NCBI GenBank assembly: GCA_017871115.1
Contig: JAFCIZ010000004.1
Span: forward strand, 534,501-598,500
Source of the DNA: Cunninghamella blakesleeana
Lineage: Eukaryota; Mucoromycota; Mucoromycetes; Mucorales; Cunninghamellaceae
DNA length: 64,000 bases
Direction of reading: 5' to 3'
Shown here: positions 1 to 17,597 of the stretch, piece by piece
How the letters are laid out: each line of letters begins with the position of its first letter
Position numbering within the stretch: the stretch's first letter is position 1
The notes under the pieces: generated by a model
The model's database searches: none
Seen by the model: the letters and a program-made list of their open reading frames with translations, nothing else
Told to the model about the DNA's origin: nothing
Translations under genes and position numbers: made by a program

Positions 1-1288
1 TCTTTTTTTTCCTAAATAGATAAATTCACATATTTAACAATATTTTTACTTGTTCCTATTTTTTAATTTTATGGGAAAAAAAAAAAAAAAAAAGAAAGCT
101 TATTCTAGAAAAAAAAATTAAAGAAATGGATGAATAGATTAAAGTAAATCATCATTTATTTTTCTGCAAATTGTACCCCACAAAATGTCATGAGATTGAA
201 TTTTATTGCTCCAGATAAGATGATATCACTTGATGAATTGAATAGATAAATATAGATCTATTGATGCTTTATAATGAAAGATGGCATAAATACATGTCAT
301 TTTTTTTTCTTTATAAAAAGAATAAAATTATTGTTATGATCATCATCATCTTTTACGATAAATATTTAGTACATAGTTTCCATGATTATTTTCTTGTATT
401 TTTATTTGTTCTTATTATGAGCTTAAATGTAATAATAACCAACTATTAAAAATAATAGAAATTTAGTTATATCTATCTAACTATTTAAAATAACCAGCTT
501 TTTGATTTTGATTTTAATTTTGATTTTTTTTTTTTTTTCGGTAATAATAGCAAATTATTTTAATACTCACTGGGAAAAAAGTTGACGGTTTAAAAAAAAA
601 AATTATAGTGTGGTTGTTTCCTAAACAAGGAAGTGCAAGAGATAAAATCTAAGGAGTCGATCATGTCACCTTCTTAAAAAATATAGTACCTGTTTTTCTT
701 TCTTTCTTTCTTTTTTTTCCTTTTATCTATTTACTTTCAAATGTTGTCACTATCCGAAAATTTTTTTATGTCAACTAAGAAAAAAAAGATAAATAAAAGA
801 TGGGTTTCGAATATATTTTTTATTTTAATGATCAAAAAATATAGTTTTTTAAATATAAAACGATTCTTAAATTACTTATTTTATATATATAGTCGATTAA
901 AAATGAAGTATATTCATAATGAATTGACAAAAATTTTTATTAAATAAAAAAAATTTTCTATTCATATATTTATACGATGATAAAAAAAAAATTAATAGAG
1001 CATGTGATAAATTTTTCCGGGGGAAGTAACGGGGGAAAAAAAAAACTTATGCAATCCAAAAAAGAAAAATTTTCAAAAAATTTTTATATATAAAGGTGGT
1101 TCATATTCGATAGTTTCCCTATTATTAATATCATCATCATCAATTAGCATTTAAAATTTGATAAAGTTCATATTTTTAATTTCTTCTTCTTTCTTCCTTT
1201 TTACTTTTTTTTTTTTAATTTTTAATTTCTATACACATTTTGTACTTATAATAATTTCATATATATATTTAATAATTATAATATAATA
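1..1288. other. AT-rich intergenic region upstream of the ZIP transporter gene
   Basis: No gene seen. It consists of A and T homopolymer runs and short low-complexity frames. The short ATG-initiated frames at 261-449 and 741-947 encode only Phe/Ile/Lys-rich sequence without any family resemblance. The last part presumably contains the promoter and 5' leader of the gene starting at 1289, but no specific element could be supported. Confidence 0.6.
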
Positions 1289-2692
1289 ATGACTTTAATA
1301 TTAAGGGATCAATTAGATAATACTTTTGAAAGTTGGTGTTTGGTTTTGCTATCATCATTTGCATGTATTACTGGTGGTAATTTTTTTTAAAAAAATAAAA
1401 ATAAAAATAAAAAAACGGTACTTTAATTTTTTTTAATAAAAAATAAATTTTTGTGCATTTATCTTTTTTTTTTTTTTCTTCCTCCTTTCTCTTTCTTTTA
1501 CTTCTTTTCTTACTACTATATATATATATATATACAATTATTTTATTCTATATATGTAATAGCACTTGTTGTATTTATTGATAGATGGCATAAAAATGAA
1601 TTTTTAACAAAAGGACCCTTTTTATCAGCATCCATGTCACTTGGATCGGGGGTATTAGTTTATTCATCCATTGCATCATTATTACCAGCCTCTATTATCA
1701 AGTTACAAGATAGTTCTTATTTATCGTATATATATTTTTTAGCGGGTGCAATAGCAACAAGTTCAATGACATTTATAATACATTGGTTTTTACCTACAGC
1801 CATTCATACTTGTGATCATAATAGTACTAATAATAGTAATAACATTACTTCATTATCTATTAAAGAACATGAACATCATCATCATCATCACCATGATGAG
1901 ATGGATTCTTTTCCACATCATGATAAACAACAACAACAGCAACAACTTTATTCTGTTTTGATAGACGATGATCATAATACGTTAGTAAATATGTTAAAAT
2001 CGCCATTATTCGATCATTCACATTCTCAACAAGAACATCATCATTACGGTAGTTTAAAAACAACAACAACTTCATCTTCGTCTTCATCCACATCTTCTAC
2101 AACCATTGATAATAGTAATGGCCATCATGATGATTTAAGTGATTTTTATCAAATGGGTATTCAAACAGCCATTGCTTTATGCATTCATAAATTTCCAGGT
2201 ATCTGTTCATTAAAAGAAAGAATTCATTGTTTTTTTTTTTTTTTTTAAAAAAAAAAACTCATTTTTAACAATCTATATAAACATGTTGTTTTTATTTATT
2301 TTTTCTTTATTTCCTTTTTATTATTAATGTTTCGTAGAGGGATTAATAATGTTCATCTCTAACGAAACATCGACAGAATTAGGAGTGAGTATTGGTTTAG
2401 CTATATGTATACATAATTTAATAGAAGGAGCCATGATCGCTCTACCTATTTATTATGCAACCAAGTCTAGAACTATGGCGTTCTTATATGCTGCTATTTT
2501 AGGTGGTGCATCTCAACCAATAGGTGCTTTGATTGGTCTATTCTTGATTGATTCTATTTATGAAGATGATTATTTATTCGGGATTCTTTTTGCTATTGTT
2601 AGTGGAATGATGTTATACATTGCTATTCAAGTAAGAAATAAGAGATAAAAAGAAGAATTAATGGGGTGTTTTATTTTATCACTCATCCGTTT

Positions 2693-2726
<34 letters not shown>

Positions 2727-2840
2727 TCAAAATAGAGCATGCTACCACAAGCTATGAAGGCTGATCAACGCTACGTAACTAGTTTCTTTTTTGTAGGCAT
2801 CTTTATAGTTGGTTTAGTCTCACTTTTTAATGCAGAATAG
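1289..2840 (+). CDS. ZIP-family zinc transporter with a His-rich cytosolic loop
   Basis: Membrane zinc (or other divalent metal) transporter moving metal into the cytosol from outside or from the vacuole. Spliced exons 1289-1376, 1563-2198, 2338-2630 and 2736-2840 give 373 aa with all phases matching. The intramembrane metal-site helices are clear: HKFPEGLIMF, reconstituted exactly across the intron at 2199-2337, and HNLIEGAMIALP. The N-terminal half has the SASMSLGSGVLVYSS helix typical of the Zrt3-like fungal branch, and the last exon supplies a final hydrophobic helix. Between the N- and C-terminal membrane blocks (roughly residues 125-205) lies a loop with a run of seven His, HHD and polyGln, fitting the metal-binding variable loop of ZIP proteins. 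A Zrt3-like vacuolar role is plausible but not proven; substrate is inferred from family. Confidence 0.88.
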
Positions 2841-3977
2841 TATCATCATCATCATCTTTTATTTTAATTTATTTATATAGTTATTTTAAAATAGTTTAAA
2901 TAAAAATCATCGAGTTTATTGATCAATTTTAAAATAATATGCATATAGTGAGTATAGTAATTAGAAATGAAAAAGCGTGAACTTTTTTTTTTTTTTTAAT
3001 TCTCAATTAAGATTATATTTTTACCAAATATGTTAATATAAATTCAAAAATAAAAAGTTTTTTTTTAAAACATGTTTACGTACTTATGTATTGAGAAAGA
3101 GGGGAGGAGTTAAAATCTAAACAGTTAAAATATAAATAATACATAACAATAATATAATCGATAATAAATAGATATAAATAGAATAAAAAGAAAGTGTTTT
3201 TTATATATATATATAATCATACGTACTTTTACGTATACGTATTTATGTATGAAAAGAAAGCAAGAGTGATTGAGAGAGAAAGAGATTATGCAATAAGAGA
3301 ATCATCAGATGCATAATGTGCTGTTTATTATTTACAGCTTTTACCTTAACAAGGGAGTCTATTGACTTTTTTGGGGTTTTAAGTCCAAAAGTACTGTAAC
3401 TAAGGTGGAACAGTTTCTAATTGGTAAATGATCCCTTTTTGATTCCTGCTCCTTAAATTTAAATCCAGCCTTTTTTTTTTTTTTATATAGATTCAATTCT
3501 TTTTTTTTTTCTTCTCTTTTTCTTTCCTTTTCTTTCTCTCTCTTTTCTTTTCTTTATATATATATATATATATATTTTATATTATTATTATTATATTATT
3601 GTTATTATAATAATATAACTATTATATATTAGATATATATAATAGTTATTGTAATATTCAACAACTCAATCTTTGAAAATCACTATTTTCACTAATAGTT
3701 ATTTGACATTGAATTCATATCAACTATATTGTTGCCGGCAACACATACCCAAACTAATTCAATTATAATATAAAAACAATAACAATAACAACAGCAAAAA
3801 AATAAAATAATAAAATTATTATTAATATATAATAAGAAGAAACAAAGGAATTTTTATTATTATATTAATATTATATATATAAAAACGGATAATTACCATA
3901 AACATACATATTAAACATAAATAGGCAAAATAAAAATATTTATTCTATTCTATTAAAAAAATATTAAAATCAACATC
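2841..3977. other. Intergenic region between ZIP transporter and kinase genes
   Basis: No coding potential seen. It contains TA microsatellites (around 2699-2727 and 3556-3576), T-rich pyrimidine tracts at 3470-3560 and A/T-rich sequence leading to the kinase start at 3978. It probably holds the 3' end of the ZIP gene and the promoter of the kinase gene; no tRNA or other RNA gene was recognised. Confidence 0.5.
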
Positions 3978-8072
<4,095 letters not shown>

Positions 8073-8737
8073 TTTTTTATTTATTTTTTATTTTTTATTT
8101 ACATTTATTTATTTTAAAATTTTATATATATATTTTTTATTATTGTATGGAAGTATTTTTACTATAATTATTATTTTCTTATTTTACCTTCTTTTTTTTA
8201 TTATTATTACTAGTAGTTACTCAAAAAAAATATTGATACCCCTCTTTATATTAATATTACACTTTCCTTTTTTAATTCCTTTTATTATTATTCTTATTAA
8301 TTTTATATATAGTATATTATCTTTTTTTATTAAAAATAAAAATTAAACTTTTTAATTCATTTCAAGATTTATTTGGTGTGCAATGTATTTAAAATCCTAA
8401 AAATTTTGGTTCAACACTAAGGGAGTTCAGTTGTATTATTATCTCCACTAAAAGTATCTCCTTTAGCATAAAAAATATAGTTCACATGAACAAAAAAAAA
8501 AAAAATTAAAAAAATGAAAACAAAACCTCTTGTTTTTTTTTAAAAAAGCTCCTGAAGATAATAGTAATAATAATAAAGTTTATATCATATAATAATATAA
8601 TGAAAATACATGTAGTAAATTAATACAAAAATATAAATAAATAATAAATAAAATATACATTATATAGATAAGTGGTATAATAAGTTAATAATGAAAATAA
8701 ATATTAAAATAAAATAAAATAACAAAAAAGGTATTCT
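8073..8737. other. Convergent intergenic region (3' ends of kinase and RhoGEF genes)
   Basis: The kinase (+) and the Rho GEF (-) end towards each other here. The frame at 8044-8346 is a hydrophobic T-rich artefact. A/T-rich, no feature recognised beyond presumed 3' untranslated sequence. Confidence 0.5.
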
Positions 8738-11700
8738 TTAAATTGTTGTTTCCGTTATTGTTGTGTTGAGTGTAGGTGAATTTTGGACAGATAATTTAAA
8801 TATATATTCACTATTAGGTATTTTAGGATCGGACATAACCCCATATATGACATCTTTTGATCTATTAAGACATCGTATTTTTTCTCCACGTATAACTTGC
8901 TCTAGTTGACCCTATATACATTTATAATTATAATATTTATTTATTTAGATCTTTGTTTTATCTTATTATTATTATTATTATTATTTACCGTTTCAGCGCT
9001 TCTTATTTCTATAAGTGTAGATTCAATAGCTATTACATATGGCCATAAAAGAGCGTAAGATTCTGCACAACCTTCCCATTCGATTAAAAAATCACGACGA
9101 ATCCGATTACCACTTGAATTAATATAAAAAGCATATTCTAAAATAATATATATATTTTTGGGTACGATTAATACTAGATTATAATTATTAATATGGTTAT
9201 TATTAATAATATGATTATATTACCATCATAACACATGAGGAAGCTATTTAAAGGTGTTTTAAATACAGATATATGTTTAACAGGTATACGGATTTTCAAA
9301 GATGATTCTTGTTGTTCTCTACAAGTAACAAAGGTAAGATGTGGATCATTTGGATCAAGCATTTCTATAAATAATATAAAATAAAGAAATGATTATATAT
9401 TAGATATACATTTCAATTTTTTCCTATATATATAATAAGAGGTTTACGTTGGGTACGGTCAGGTTTTTGTAAATCTATAAGCATAATACCACGATAACCC
9501 GTAATCCATAATTTCGTTGCTTTTAATTCTACAGCCCATGATTCACATGGTATATAATATTCTTTGAATTTTTTCAAATAAACTTGGGTAGAGGATATGG
9601 AAGAAGAATTACCAGCTTGCCTTACCAAACGTTCCAGTAATTTAGGTTTTTTATCGGTCATAGATTGAGGTTTACAAGGTTCCAATACGGTAATGACTGA
9701 TTTTAACGAAGATACTTTAGGTATACAAACTAAGGTACGTTGAAGACTAGTACCAACATAAAAGAACGGTACATTGTTTTGCAATCTGATTCCATTGGGT
9801 TGATTACTGCATGTTTCATCTATTTTACCATTCATCACATCAGTTAATTCGTATTGCCAAAGTGTTTTATCTGCCAAAATCAATAACATTTGAAATTCTT
9901 CTATGACATGGATTTGTGTTGCTTTTTCCAAACGAAGCACTTTATGAACTACACCATCACTCGAGTTTTTTCCGGCATAAATACCATCATCTGCTGCAAA
10001 TACTAATAATTGATTATTTTCTAAAGAATCAAAAAAAAAAAAAAATAAAGTAAATAAATAAATATAGAAGTTAGAAAAAAAAAAGTAATTTTTTTTATTA
10101 AAAATTTTATATAACAGTAGACTTACGAAAAGGCATGACATGGTTGATTTTTTTATATTTGAATTGACCAGTTTTTACAGCAGGCTGCATATTAATGACG
10201 TTACTTATTGATTGATTGGAAACTTGTAATTGATGAATATTATCAATCCAAGGTTTTCGTGTTGCTGTAGAAGTTGCATAAAGCGTATATCTTGCATGGC
10301 CATGCTTTTTTCTACCCATATGTTGAAAATGTATTGGATGTCCTTGTTTTATTTGAGATGCAAAAGAGGCTCGATTGATGGTATAATGATATCGGGTTGG
10401 TTTAAGTAAACTTCCAGTTCGTTGTGGTGATGGGGTGTATTCAGGAATTGAAACTGATAAAAATGCAACAGATAATGGCTATTTAAAAATAGTATATTAA
10501 TATATAATTTACTAAAAAATTGACCATAATGCATTATTATGGTTATCCTTATCATCTCGTTAATAAATAATAAAATTACCCTTTTCACAACATGATAATG
10601 CTTTTCACCACGGATAATTTTTACTTCAGCAATGACTAAATAGTGATCAAATAACATTACATGATAATCAGATGAATCCAAATGAGGTCGTTTATTTAAA
10701 TTTCCTTCACGAATAATTCGACGGCCAGGTTCTAATAATTTCAAGTCCTAATAAATAAAAAAATAGTGATAATAATAGCAATGATATATCAGGCAAATGA
10801 ATATGTATACATAAATATGTATATGATTAAAAAAAAATTTTTTTTTTTATTTATTTACCAATTTATCTGATTTTCTTTTAAATGTTAAATGTTGATGAAT
10901 TTTTTCCAAATCAAATCGATCCTTAGCATTACCGGCATGAGTATTTACTTGAGTTAATATGTTTTTAATAACGTCCAATGCACTTGTTAATGATTCATAA
11001 TCTGGGTGGTCCGGTGAAGTTCTTTTTAAAATGGCATCTATTAATAATGTATATTTTCCTAATCGTGATGTTGGTTTACTTAAATATCCATTTAATTCTA
11101 ATTTATGTGACGCACGATGATGTTCTGTATTCTATTGATTTTTTTTAAAAAAGATTAAGTAAAATAAAATAAAATTAATAAATAAATAATGTATATATAC
11201 ATTGTTGGTTTTTTTAGTTTCTATTTTAGATAGATTACTTTTGCAAATTGATCAAATTTTGGGTTTAAACAACGTTCTTTTTCATATACAAATCTAGCTT
11301 CATGTTGTCGAGTACCATATTCAATAATCAAATGAAAATTTTGTGCATGTTTAAGTACAATATCGCCAATTTGCCATACTATAGGATGTGTTTGTTGTCG
11401 TTTTCTTAATGCTTTAGAAAATTTACTATGTACCTCTTGAATTTCTCTAATATTTGAAAACACCTTATTTACAAAATCATATTTTTGGTTAAATGGAATA
11501 ACATCGCCAGAAAGTATAGGATCAATCCACATCTATTTTTTTTTTTGTTTTATTTTTTTTTTTAAAAAAAAAAAGGGTATACACATATACATATATAGAA
11601 AATAAATAAAAAATTGAGTACAAATAAAATTATTAATTTTATATATATATTACAATTTATTATTAATATTACTCTAATTTTTTTTTATTATTTTCGCTAT

Positions 11701-13065
11701 AACTTACTTTGCAAATATAATCCAAATCTCTAATAAAATTCGATTCCGTGTATATTAATTCATAAATGGCTTCTTGACGTTTTTTTTCCGTTGAAGAAAT
11801 AGATTCCAATATGTCATCAGTCACAGTATCTCTCCATAAAGCTTGTTCACGTTTTTGTAAATAAGTATGAGGGGTTAATTTTGAGTCAGCATTAGATAAT
11901 TTTTTAGCATATTTATGTCTAAATGCACATGTAGCACTATAACAAGGCTCAGGGCCGATACAAGTTGGAACGTAACAACGTGTTAAAGGTGTAAAAATAC
12001 CATTGATAGAATAAGGAGCTGTTGTATTAATATTATTTGCTTTGGTAACATTGGTATTATTGCTATGTAATGGATCAAGATCATCATGATCTTCTTCATC
12101 TATCGTTGTATTGGCAGTTGTAATGGTGAATCGATCTTCAGTTGCAAGTGAAAAGTTACTGATACTACTACTGCTAGTTGTCATTGTACCAGGACGAGTA
12201 TTGCCGTTACTACTAAAAGGGTCGCCAAATTGATTAAAATCAAGGCGTTTTTGTATTGGGATATTATAAAATACACTGTCTTTAAATTGATATATTTCAG
12301 TTGTAGAATCCAATAAAGCATTTTCATACTCTACATCATAAAAACATCCTTGATTTTCAATAGCACGACCAAGGTCTAAAGCCACTGTTCTATCTTTGAT
12401 ACCTGTAATATTTAATAATTTGTCCTATTATATATATATATATATATAAGTTTAAGGAGAGAGAGGAAAAAAAAAAAAAAAAAAAAAAAAAGATAAAACA
12501 AAATATTAATACTATATATATACATATTGTTTTACTATAATTATCAATATATATATATATATATATATATATTTTAAATAGATATTATTACTATTTATAT
12601 TATATTATATTATCTATTTACCACAGCATGGCGTCCGTCAAATACGTTTTTGTATTCTATTCCATTTTTTTTTCTATCATTAAGTACTACACGTTGGTAA
12701 AGTTCATAAGCAACCATTGATAAAAGACAAGGATAAATATTAATGGGTATATTTATAGACTGATTTAATCCAATGCCACTACTATTATTTGTTACTTGAG
12801 TATGAGAAGTTGATAAAGAATCCATTGATTGACGAACTTTTGTTGTTGTAGAGGATGATTCATATTGTTTTGTTGAGGAAGAGCAAGTTGTTGTTGTTGT
12901 ATTAATCGTTATATTAGTTGGTGTTGGTGAGTTAGAATTACTACTATAGGAGGTAAAAGAGCTTGATTTACTGCTGCGCTGCATAGGATTCTCTATTGGT
13001 GGTAATATTTCTAAAATGTCTTTATCATCACTAACTAGAATTTTATAAGAGGCATAGGATTCCAT
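8738..13065 (-). CDS. ROM2: Rho1 guanine nucleotide exchange factor, DEP-DH-PH-CNH (Rom2/Rgf type)
   Basis: Activates Rho1 GTPase in the cell-wall integrity pathway at the plasma membrane. Exons in coding order: 13065-12622, 12424-11708, 11532-11239, 11131-10859, 10747-10580, 10478-10127, 10020-9448, 9364-9224, 9137-8989, 8911-8738; every junction keeps frame, total 1094 aa. Domains in order: Ser/Thr/Asn-rich N-terminus, DEP (about 108-190, YPCLLSMVAYELYQRVV to NQGCFYDVEY), DH (about 350-560, QEAIYELIYTESNFIRDLDY; LNGYLSKPTSRLGKYTLL), PH (about 577-730, REGNLNKRPHLDSSDYHVML), and CNH (about 740-1060, LLVFAADDGIYAG; EYAFYINSSGNRIRRDFLIE; IRSAETGQLEQVIRG). This is the diagnostic fungal Rom2/Rgf architecture. 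The N-terminus upstream of DEP is shorter than in budding yeast Rom2, so an additional 5' exon cannot be excluded; the ATG at 13065 is the first in frame. Confidence 0.92.
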
Positions 13066-13147
13066 GTATACTTTTATACTGTAACAGCAAATTAAAAAAA
13101 AAAAAGTGAAACAAATATAAAAGGAGAGGAAAGTGACCACTAATATA

Positions 13148-13180
<33 letters not shown>

Positions 13181-13451
13181 TTTATAAAAATAAAAGAAAA
13201 AAGGAAAAAGAAAAAAGAATTATATTATAATTTTTTTAAATAAAAATAAAAATGGAATTAAACCTCAGCATTTTTTTTTTTAAAGTTTGGGAATGAATTA
13301 TTTATTAAAAAAAATATAAATAACATCAAAAAAAGATAATAACAATAAATAAATAATAATAAATAAAGAGAGTTTTTAATAACAATAGTAATATACTAAT
13401 CATGATAAATAAAAAAAAAAAAAGATACAATAAAATTTGAATAAATTAAAT

Positions 13452-16064
13452 TTAAGCAATATCATTTTCATCATCATCATTATATTGTTGTAATAATTTT
13501 TCAACCTCTTCCAATACATCACCATCTTCACCTACGTCTTCATCATCATCATCATCATCATCTTCTAATTTGAATTTTACAACTTCCTCTTCTTCTTCTT
13601 CTTGACTATCATTTTCTTTTCCTTTTTTATCATTTAGGGTATCATTATTACTATTGCTATTATTATTATTGTTATCATCTTTGATCTTGGAGGAAATGCT
13701 TTCTTCAGAATCATTGCTATTGTTACTGACGCTGCTGGGCTTAGATTGTTTATCTTCCAAATTTGGTGGAAATTCATCAAATACTGATTCAGCCAATGAG
13801 GATGAAATTGATTGTCGACTGCTACTGGGTATTGATGAAGTAGACTTGGCAAAGGCTGGTGGCGGGGTTGAAGTAGAAGTAGAAGAAACTGATGATATTC
13901 TTTTAATAAGTGGTGGACTACTATTAGCAAGTTTGGTCCCTGTGGCCATTAAATTATCAAAAATTTCTCTACCTAAACTACGTTGTTTTTCAATGACTTT
14001 TTCAGCAAGTTGGAATGATTGGGCAAATTCATGATCAAAGAAATTTTCTAGAATTTCATCGGCCAAAACAATCATTCTGGTGTTTTTTTAAAAGATAAAA
14101 TAAATTTTAAAATTAAAGTTAATAAATATAATTTCACCGTTTAGCTAATTTTTTTTTTTAAATAAATAAATAGATAAATAATTACGTACCTAAGCGATTC
14201 TCTTGAAAGATATGTATCTTGTACACAAGCCATGGCGTCACTGGAATCTTTTTTATCGGAATACTCAAATGCATGATGTAAAAAGGTTGATACAGAATTT
14301 AAATGATCTTCATCTGATATATCTCTAAATATCCACAAGAGCGTTTCAGAAAATTCAACCACTTCATCTTTATTTAATAACCCATCTTGATCCAAATCAT
14401 GTAAATCAAAAAATAACTTGATATGGGAATTCAAATCACCTTTAATAATAGAGGCTATTCCTATAATTGCATCCTATATGTAAAGTAAAAAGTAAAATTA
14501 TAAAATTTTTATAAAATACCAATGATAATTATGGGTATAATTACTTTATTCTATTTATTTTTAGAAATAAAAAAAAAAAAAAAAAATAAAGATTTACCTG
14601 AAGACTAATAGTGCCTGATTGTAAAGTATCAAATGTTCCAAAAAGCCTTGCTAAAAATTGCTTGCCAACTTTAAGTTGTCGTTCACGCTCCGGTTCATAA
14701 TCCTTATTTGTTAATTTTGCCCAACCAGCCAAAGAACCAAAAAACATTTCAAAAGAGGCCAAATCCATTCTAGCCACAGAATTATTATTATTATTATTAT
14801 TGTTGCTATTGTTGTTGTTTATATCCATAGAGTCATCCTTGCCTTTTTGTTTGTAATACAAAACATTATAAAATTTATCGTAAACAATTCCAAGCTCATC
14901 TTTATCCAATCCTGCAGTATTTTCAATATTACGAATGGTGGATCTTTTAGTAAAGGATTCAATACCAGCAACTACTTTAAGTTGATGTGTTTGACGTAAT
15001 TCACGAATCTTTTCATCAGTTATACTACCAAATTCACGATAAGCTACTAATAATAATTCATTAAATTTCTAAAAAGGAAGGAAAGGGAATATAATATATA
15101 TATGAATTATTATCAAAGATTTGTTTTTTTTTTTGTATATATTTTGTTTTTAACAAAGAATGAGTTTTCTTATTTCTATATTTATTTATTTACCGTCAAG
15201 TGCTTTGCTTTCACATTTTCAGTGTTGGGATAAAGTGGATCGTGTAAACAACTAAAATAATGTTTCAAAACATTAATAAATGCGCCATCATCATTCGTTT
15301 CCAAAAGTGCATCACCATTAATTTTTAAAATTGCTAAATAAATAAATAAATAAACAGATAAAAAATGTGATCAAACATTATTATGGCTTGTACATATGCC
15401 TCCTATATATATATAATTCAATTACCTAAACCAATTTGAAACAAAATCTTTGGACCTTCCATAAAAAAACAATCAAGTACTCTAAAAGCAAGTAACAGAG
15501 GCATAGAGTTAATATAAAGACTAAGGAACCAAGGTAAACAAGCAACAGAGAGCTGGATATCCTTTTTCTTAAAATGATTATGTAAGATAGGCATGGTTGT
15601 CTCCAACAAATGCTCAAAAATAATTTGATCTAAAAGTGCTCCATACATAGATGTACTGTAATACCCAGGTAACATATCATCACAGAGTACGCTCAAAGTG
15701 TAAAATGCTTGCTCTTCGCTCATGTAACTACATTCAATGAATTAATAATAATAGTAATATATATATAAAATGGAATGAATTATATTGATAATATTAATTT
15801 TTTAAAAAGAAAAATCGAAATCATAGCAACAATTTATATATAACAATATTACTTACATAAGAATTGCAGATGTAACAATGTTCATAGCCTGACAGTATCC
15901 AAGTTCAGGGTCTTTCCAAGAGTAAGCACTAAGAACACGACGTAAACTATTTATACCTTGTTGAGTTTGATAAGCAGAGTATTCAGGTAATGATCTATGA
16001 ATATATATATATGATATTAGTAAAAATAAAAAAAAGAACGAATAAACATTATTATTATTGATAT

Positions 16065-16096
<32 letters not shown>

Positions 16097-16677
16097 CGTA
16101 TTGTACCTATTTAAATCTTTTTCTATTTCTTCCAAACTAACTGAACTTTTATTTTTATTATCTTCCAAAAGTTTTTCATATAACCCTTGGTTCATAAATC
16201 TAAGATAAATAGATCCAGAACATGTTTCCCATAATTCACCACGTAAATGATTAGGTAATCCAACACGAATAAGTTTAGAAAATCTTGTTGTTTTTGAAAT
16301 TGTCAAGTTACGCCCATGTTCTAAAATATATTATTATGTATATATATTAACCCTTCTGAAAATTTTCATGATATTATTTATTTTATTGAATATTTATATT
16401 ATGTTTTAACCATTTTATATACCTTTAAAGAAAGCCTTCCAAAGTTTCATTTTACTTTTATCTTTTAATTGTCGAGGATCACCAGGGAATCCAAATTGAA
16501 GACCTAATCCACCAGGTATATTATTTAATTCACTTTGATCCTTATCTTTCACTACTATTTCAGATGGACAGGTTGCTAAAAATCGCTTCATCATTTTCAT
16601 ATATTTGATTTGGTTACGTAAGTTTTCAATTAATAATGCTGAGAACGATTCATACTGTTTTTTAGTTCTATAAAGAG

Positions 16678-16722
<45 letters not shown>

Positions 16723-16748
16723 CGCCAATATCGCCATTTTTCTATTTC

Positions 16749-16779
<31 letters not shown>

Positions 16780-17560
16780 TATCTGTATGATAATAAACTT
16801 ACACTAAAAGGTCAAAATAAATGGTTGCTTGATGCCAATTTAAAATCTTGATACCGAAAGTATGCGTCTTATCATTAAGTCTTTCTACTCTTCGAATTGT
16901 ATATAATGGTAAAACTGTTTGATAATGTAATCCTTTTCCAGTTGAATAAAACGTAAGATAAGCTTCTGATACAGCCAATTTCCCTTGATATTGCAATCGT
17001 CTTATATGTGGAGATGGTGATGTCGATGATGATGATGTTGATGCAGTGTCCTCATTTGTACCACCTTGTGCTGTTGTTTCCTCTTCGACTATATAAACAG
17101 CTTCTACACTTTGTAATAAATGTTCAGTTGAAGGTAACCGGAATTGGAAACGGAATCGATCATCACGCTTTTGAGCTGCCAAGTTTGTTTTTAAAGGCTG
17201 TAATAGTGTTGAATTATTGTTGTTATTTTTTTCTTTATTGTTATTATTATTATTACCATCATTCATTTTATTAAGATCATCTTGTTCATTTTGTGAAATG
17301 TTATTTTCAGTTCCATCTGTAGAAATTGATACTATTTCACCACCAGGAGAATGTTCTAAAGCTGTGCTTTTTAATAGTCGCTGCATTGCCAATCCAGTCA
17401 ATTGTACTAAAGTATCATGTACCTCGTCACGTTTAAATAGATTTGAAAAGAAATGCTATTATAAAAAAAATATAAATAAACAAAAGTAAATATATATATA
17501 TATATAAAATAAATAAATACTATATATGAAATTACAAGTCTAAAAATAAAATGAAATAGC

Positions 17561-17597
<37 letters not shown>

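Noticed and set aside
13634..14034. Long open frames on other frames/strand over the Rab GAP tail (13634-13930 -, 13654-14034 +)
   Set aside because: Shadows of the low-complexity poly-Ser/Asn/Asp coding sequence; splice continuity supports only the Rab GAP frame.
17008..17489. Plus-strand frames opposite the large Rab GAP exon
   Set aside because: Antisense to a well-supported exon and composed of Leu/Phe-rich repeats from reversed Asn/Ser codons.
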